Assembly: GCF_014332515.1 (NCBI RefSeq)
Contig: NZ_VFSD01000002.1
Span: forward strand, 124,001 to 188,000
Reading direction: 5' to 3'
Source of the DNA: Pontibacter beigongshangensis
Lineage (GTDB): Bacteria; Bacteroidota; Bacteroidia; Cytophagales; Hymenobacteraceae
Length of the DNA: 64,000 bases
This document shows, piece by piece, positions 60,177-64,000 of this stretch. The translations under genes were made by a program, and so were the position numbers. Under the pieces are notes generated by a model. It was not told the origin of the DNA. It worked only from the letters and a program-made list of their open reading frames with translations, and did no database searches. Position 1 is the first letter of the stretch; each line of letters starts with the position of its first letter.

Positions 60177-61340
60177 ATGTCCCAACCAACTTTAAAGAAA
60201 ATGCCTACTCCCAGAATCGCTTATTTTTTTGCTGGTGTCGCCTTGTTTTGCTTTCCGTCCTGTCATTACGCAGGAGAAGGCACCATGGCGGCAGCAGACC
60301 GGACAACAGTTGCTGACACGACCAACCATGCCTCCTGTGCCAGCAACCTCCCCACCCGCTTTGCCACGGCTCAGGACTCAGCCGTTCTTCCTTCTAAAGA
60401 GGTGTCGCATGAGGGTATGGTCTGGATTGAGGGAGGCACATTTGGCATGGGCGCTACCGACTTGGAGGGTCGCCCGGACGAGTATCCGCAGCACCAGGTA
60501 AAGGTGAGCGGCTTCTGGATGGATGCCACAGAAGTAACCAACGCGCAGTTTGCAGCCTTTGTGGAGGCAACCGGGTATGTAACCACCGCCGAACGTGCCC
60601 CTGACTGGGAAGAGTTGAAGCTGCAGCTTCCACCGGCCACGCCCAAACCGCACGACAGTGTGCTGGTGGCCGCCTCGCTGGTATTTTCGGCTCCGGTGCA
60701 GCAGGTATCGCTACATAACCCCAGCCAGTGGTGGCGCTGGCAAAAAGGTGCCAACTGGCGACAACCCCAGGGGCCTGGCAGCAGCATAAAAGGCAAAGAT
60801 AACTACCCAGTAGTACAGGTCTCCTGGGATGATGCCGTGGCTTACGCCAGATGGGCCGGAAAACGGCTGCCTACCGAAGCCGAATGGGAATATGCTGCCC
60901 GTGGTGCTGTAGCAGACAATGTGTACCCTTGGGGGAACGAAGACGTGGAGCAAGGCAAGCCCAAAGCCAATACCTGGCAAGGCACTTTCCCGGCAAAGAA
61001 CTCCGGCTGGGACCAATATACAGGCCTGGCACCCGTAAAAAGTTTTGCTCCGAACAAGCATGGCCTCTACGACATGGCCGGCAATGTATGGGAATGGTGC
61101 GCCGACTGGTACGATGCCAACTATTATGAAACAGTAGAAGCAGGCGTATCAGAAAACCCCAAAGGCCCCGCCCGCAGCTACGACCCACGGGAGCCAGACA
61201 GCCCGAAGCGCGTAGTGCGCGGCGGTTCTTTTATGTGCCACAGCAGCTACTGCAAAGGTTACCGGGTTACGTCCCGCATGAGTTCAACATCAGACACCAG
61301 CCTGGAAAACACGGGCTTCCGATGTGTGGTTTCCAGGTAA
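60177..61340 (+). CDS. Formylglycine-generating enzyme (sulfatase-modifying factor)
   Basis: 387 residues, apparently a lipoprotein (LFCFPSCHY). The FGE-sulfatase domain spans about 75-387: EGGTFGMGATDLEGRPDE, VTNAQFAAFVEATGY, YPVVQVSWDDAVAYARWAGK and NVWEWCADWYD. Both active-site cysteines are present, Cys354 and Cys359 in CHSSYCKGYR, with the same 5-residue spacing as Cys336/Cys341 of the human enzyme, then GFRCV. It oxidises the sulfatase active-site Cys to formylglycine. Its likely substrate, the sulfatase immediately upstream, is a pseudogene, so it must serve others or be redundant. AGGA lies eight bases before the ATG. Confidence 0.92.
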   Translation: MSQPTLKKMPTPRIAYFFAGVALFCFPSCHYAGEGTMAAADRTTVADTTNHASCASNLPTRFATAQDSAVLPSKEVSHEGMVWIEGGTFGMGATDLEGRPDEYPQHQVKVSGFWMDATEVTNAQFAAFVEATGYVTTAERAPDWEELKLQLPPATPKPHDSVLVAASLVFSAPVQQVSLHNPSQWWRWQKGANWRQPQGPGSSIKGKDNYPVVQVSWDDAVAYARWAGKRLPTEAEWEYAARGAVADNVYPWGNEDVEQGKPKANTWQGTFPAKNSGWDQYTGLAPVKSFAPNKHGLYDMAGNVWEWCADWYDANYYETVEAGVSENPKGPARSYDPREPDSPKRVVRGGSFMCHSSYCKGYRVTSRMSSTSDTSLENTGFRCVVSR

Positions 61341-61385
61341 ATCCAGATGTTAGATATGGAGGTTATAGACAGGAGCATCAGCTAC

Positions 61386-61423
61386 AGCAGAGCTTCCGGA
61401 GGGGCTTTTTCATTAGAAAAATT
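61386..61423 (-). repeat. PLR repeat copy 29
   Basis: AGCAGAGCTTCCGGAGGGGC then TTTTTCATTAGAAAAATT on the plus strand, 45 bases after the FGE gene and in the right sense to terminate it. Confidence 0.9.
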
Positions 61424-61542
61424 TGATTAATGTACTGGTTTTCGATTTATAGCATCTCGTAAAAAGGAGGCCCCCTATGGCTTCGGTTAAATTAGATAAT
61501 ACTTATAAGAGGCTACAGGGCAGATGAGGCTGTCAGGTACAC

Positions 61543-61559
61543 CGATTCAGACAAAAAAG
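61543..61559 (-). repeat. TCTGAATCAG repeat half-copy
   Basis: GATTCAGACAAAAAAG is the reverse complement of the TTTTTTGTCTGAATC element found at 1411 and 42747. Confidence 0.65.
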
Positions 61560-61694
61560 CCAGTAGCCATTGCCTTAGGTGCCCGTCCACAAGATCCCTG
61601 TGGGATGACAGAAAAGAATGAGCATGGTGAAAGTATGGAAGCAACTAAATACGGTTTTGCATAACATCTCTCCAAAATCTAACATCTTCAACTT

Positions 61695-62547
61695 ATGATA
61701 TTCAAAAAGCTGCTACTCGCTATCTCCCTGCTTTTGTGCTGATCAGCGCAACTCCAGGCCCAGACTACCCTAAAGGTCGCCACCTACAATATCCGCTACG
61801 ATGAGGTGCGCGATACCGCCAATGCCTGGAACAAGCGCCTGCCCCACCTTACCGGCCTCGTAAAGCTCAACGACTTCGATCTTTTCGGGACGCAGGAGGG
61901 GCTGCTGCACCAGTTGCAAGACATGAACGGCCAACTCCCCGGCTACACCTATATAGGCGGAGGCCGGGACGATGGCCAGCAGACAGGCGAGTTCTCAGCA
62001 ATCTTCTATAAACCAGACAAATTAAAACTGCTCAAAAACGGGGATTTCTGGCTATCCGAAACACCCGCCAAACCGGGCAAAGGCTGGGATGCCGATTACC
62101 CCCGCATTTGCACCTGGGGCCAGTTCAGAGACAATGCCAGCGGCTTTACCTTCTACCTCTTCAATGTGCATTTCGACCATCGGGGGCCAAAGGCCCTTAA
62201 AGGAGAGCGCCAAACTGATGCTGAGCAAATTAAAAGAGATCGCTGGTAAAGCACCTGTCATTTTTACAGGCGACTTTAATTTTGACCAGAACAGCCCACT
62301 CTACACCATCATCTCTTCTGCTGGTCTTGTAAAGGATGCTTATGAGCTGGCAGCGCTGAAATATGCGCCAAGCGGCACGTTCAATGGTTTTGACGCCAGG
62401 CAACTGACCAGCAACCGCATCGACTATATCTTCCTGACTTTCCACTTCAAAGTGAAGTGATACGGCATCCTGACCCACACATACGCTCAAGGCAAATTTC
62501 CTTCAGACTTTTTTCCGGTGATGGTGGACGTATTTTATAAGAAATAA
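61695..62547 (+). pseudogene. Endonuclease/exonuclease/phosphatase family protein, multiply broken
   Basis: The ATG at 61695 begins a signal peptide MIFKKLLLAISLLLC that meets TGA at 61740-61742 (codon 16). The frame then continues: LKVATYNIRYD, FDLFGTQEG and FNVHFDHRG. A frameshift near 62190-62200 moves the reading to KESAKLMLSKLKEIAGK with FTGDFNFD and NRIDYIFLT. A second TGA (62458-62460) precedes YGILTHTYAQGKFPSDFFPV. The catalytic His of the family's SDHFP motif is Phe here. At least four lesions make it certain to be non-functional. Confidence 0.9.
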
Positions 62548-62908
62548 ACAGGAAGGCGCAGCAGTTCCGGCACCCGCACATCTCCGAAGGTAAGGCACAT
62601 TAGGTAGCCTAGCAAGTTAATAGAAGTGGCGTAATTTTATTGGTATTGATGATTAAACCGGGAAGCCGCATAGTATAACCATGGCCGATCAAACCCCGGC
62701 ATCCGATTTCAGGGTGGGTAAAACGCTTTTTTCATGAATCTATTGGCCCGACAAAGGCAACCACTTCACAACTTTACCTATTTGAGACAATAGGAAGAGC
62801 GTTAAATATATTATGCCTGATGCTGTTGCAAAAAAGGCCTGCAGTATTGCGATTCAGGTATAAAACGCAATACTGCGGGCCTTTTTTGTATCAGAAATTC
62901 TAAACCGG
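62548..62908. other. 361-base intergenic region with a strong terminator
   Basis: Nothing recognisable up to about 62828, then the inverted repeat listed as a terminator. Confidence 0.5.
62830..62887. terminator. Long bidirectional terminator
   Basis: 22-bp arms (62830-62851 and 62866-62887) with a single wobble pair, starting with six A and ending with six T. It lies 22 bases after the sugar isomerase gene on the minus strand. Confidence 0.93.
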
Positions 62909-63778
62909 CTAGAGCAGGTTTTTCTTCACATACCCAAAGCTCTGGTTTATGCTCTTGAAAGGGTCCATGGCAAAGTTTTCCTGCTCCACAAAAATATGCT
63001 TCACCCCGGATAGGCTGGCCTGGCTGAAGATTTTTTTAAAATTTACAGTGCCGCTGCCCACTTCTGTGTTTAGCTTCGGATTGGCTTTGTCCATGTCTTT
63101 TACATGCCACATCACAAACCGGCCGGGATTTGCCTTAAACATATCTACCGGCTCCAAGCCTGCCCTTACCACCCAATAAAGGTCGAGCTCAAACTGCACC
63201 AGGTCCTTGTCTGTTTCTTTGAGCAGAATATCGTAGCCGGTGGTGTTGCCGTGTTTGGCAAACTCGAAGTCGTGGTTGTGGTAAGCCAGCACAAGTCCGG
63301 CCTTTTTACATGCCTCAGCCGCTGTGTTTAATCTTTGGGCAATGCGTTGATAATCGGAGGCGCTCTGCCGCAGCTTATCGCCCAGGTAAGGCACTACGAT
63401 GTATTTCATATCGATAGCCTTGGCGGCCTCTATATAGGTTTTCAAGTCATCGTCTTTGCCCGCTCCTATGTAGTCATCAAACCCGAAATGGCCGCTGGGC
63501 GCTGTCAGTTTGTTTGCCTTCAGTAATTGATAGAAAGCCTTCGGCTCAAGACCCCAGAATTTGTTTTGCAAGGAATAGCCATAGGTTTCTACCTCAGCAT
63601 AGCCTGCTTTGGCTACTTTGTCAATCACGCCCTTCACATCTTTGCTTATCTGATCGCGCAGCGTGTAAAGCTGAATGCCTACTTTCTGGGTTGGCTTAGC
63701 TAACAGCTCGCTTGGCAAAACCAATGCACCAGCAGTAAGAAGTGCAGCCTGTTGTAAAAATGTTCGTCGGGTAGTCAT
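62909..63778 (-). CDS. Sugar phosphate isomerase/epimerase-like protein, Tat-exported
   Basis: 289 residues with a twin-arginine signal MTTRRTFLQQAALLTAGALV, then an AP-endonuclease-2/xylose-isomerase-type TIM barrel: GIQLYTLRDQISKDVKGVID, AGYAEVETYGY, LAYHNHDFEF, FELDLYWVVRAG and WHVKDMDK. The His, Glu and Asp residues in these stretches fit a divalent-metal site. Such exported proteins are common in Bacteroidota and act on sugars or cyclitols, but the substrate is unknown. The gene upstream on the same strand is of the same fold. Confidence 0.9.
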   Translation of the reverse strand: MTTRRTFLQQAALLTAGALVLPSELLAKPTQKVGIQLYTLRDQISKDVKGVIDKVAKAGYAEVETYGYSLQNKFWGLEPKAFYQLLKANKLTAPSGHFGFDDYIGAGKDDDLKTYIEAAKAIDMKYIVVPYLGDKLRQSASDYQRIAQRLNTAAEACKKAGLVLAYHNHDFEFAKHGNTTGYDILLKETDKDLVQFELDLYWVVRAGLEPVDMFKANPGRFVMWHVKDMDKANPKLNTEVGSGTVNFKKIFSQASLSGVKHIFVEQENFAMDPFKSINQSFGYVKKNLL

Positions 63779-63872
63779 GTGCCTTTTTCAGTTAAGAATT
63801 AAGTTGAAAGAAATAATATATGCTGCTGGCCTTCCACCACTTCTAATTATCAATTTCTGATCAGGACAGATC

Positions 63873-64000
63873 TTACACATCGCAGATCTGAACTGCTTTC
63901 CGGAGCGACGCCAGCTTATCGGGTTGCTTCGGAATAAACTCCTGTGCCACATAACCTTTAAAGCCGGTTTCATGGATGGCTTTCATGATGGCCGGATAAT
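63873..64000 (-). CDS. Hydroxypyruvate isomerase-like protein, C-terminal fragment at window edge
   Basis: The last 41 codons before a stop (63875-63873) read YPAIMKAIHETGFKGYVAQE then FIPKQPDKLASLRKAVQICDV, the C-terminus of a hydroxypyruvate-isomerase-like TIM-barrel protein. The start lies beyond the window. It precedes the Tat-exported isomerase gene by 94 bases and may share its transcript. Confidence 0.75.
   Translation of the reverse strand, partial: YPAIMKAIHETGFKGYVAQEFIPKQPDKLASLRKAVQICDV

Noticed and set aside
1..64000. CRISPR array
   Set aside because: Repeats are dispersed, differ in orientation and have no regular spacers; no cas gene is present.
1..64000. tRNA or rRNA genes
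   Set aside because: No cloverleaf with TTCAAATC/GGTTCRA-type T-loops or rRNA core sequence was noticed; a tRNAscan-SE run would be decisive.

Overview
The window is about 64 kb of a Bacteroidota chromosome, most likely a cytophagal bacterium of the Hymenobacteraceae (Pontibacter or a close relative). The genus is an inference; the phylum is well supported. Three proteins carry type IX secretion (T9SS) C-terminal sorting domains. There are GWxTD, DUF2723 and BrxA/BrxB (bacilliredoxin) family proteins. One promoter matches the Bacteroidetes pattern TTTG, 19 bases, TATTTTTG. Several genes start with TTG, and long A/T-rich leaders replace strong Shine-Dalgarno sites. No rRNA, tRNA, CRISPR array, prophage or transposase gene was seen.

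Layout: 0-5 kb holds a GH3-family gene fragment, an OsmC protein, a small membrane protein, dnaA and a two-gene split 5'-nucleotidase. 5-11.5 kb has a T9SS cargo protein and the methylmalonyl-CoA mutase pair mutA/mutB. An AT-rich foreign-looking gene with a NUMOD4 motif sits at 11.8-13 kb. 13-24 kb carries small lipoproteins, an outer-membrane barrel, a GHL10-type glycosidase, meaB (the mutase chaperone GTPase), a DUF1801 protein, a sorbosone-dehydrogenase-like lipoprotein, an alpha/beta hydrolase and a DUF502 protein. 24-31 kb has ispH, cmk, a tiny lipoprotein, ade, a TSUP transporter, a response regulator beside a broken histidine kinase, and a cysteine-synthase-like gene. 31-45 kb has sucD, a T9SS cargo protein, a bacilliredoxin, purD, recQ, kdsD-manC, an AI-2E family transporter, rlmB and a GWxTD lipoprotein. 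45-58 kb has a 985-residue DUF2723 protein, a T9SS cargo protein, an AT-rich gene pair, birA, the run rsfS-ftsH-LUD-lpxH-propeller, an SMR exporter and a zinc alcohol dehydrogenase. 58-64 kb is a decaying segment: three pseudogenes (hydrolase, sulfatase, exo/endonuclease-phosphatase) surround an intact formylglycine-generating enzyme, followed by two sugar-isomerase-like genes.

Metabolic logic: mutA, mutB, meaB and sucD together interconvert propionyl/succinyl-CoA and feed the TCA cycle. kdsD, manC and lpxH serve the outer membrane and its polysaccharides. The T9SS cargo, GWxTD and barrel proteins belong to the cell envelope.

The most unusual feature is a dispersed intergenic repeat, called here the PLR repeat, with 29 copies in this window. 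Its core is AATTATTCTAATG followed by AAAAAGCCCCTCCGGAGGC, usually ending in a run of CTG triplets. One strand looks like an intrinsic terminator (hairpin plus U-tract), and about two thirds of copies point the right way to end the neighbouring gene. The other strand reads as the start of a signal peptide (M-K-K-P-L-R-R-L-L-L), and one copy actually supplies the start codon and signal peptide of a lipoprotein gene. Three further REP-like inverted-repeat families are also present. 'Strand' for PLR copies is the strand of the ATG reading; the terminator sense is the opposite strand.
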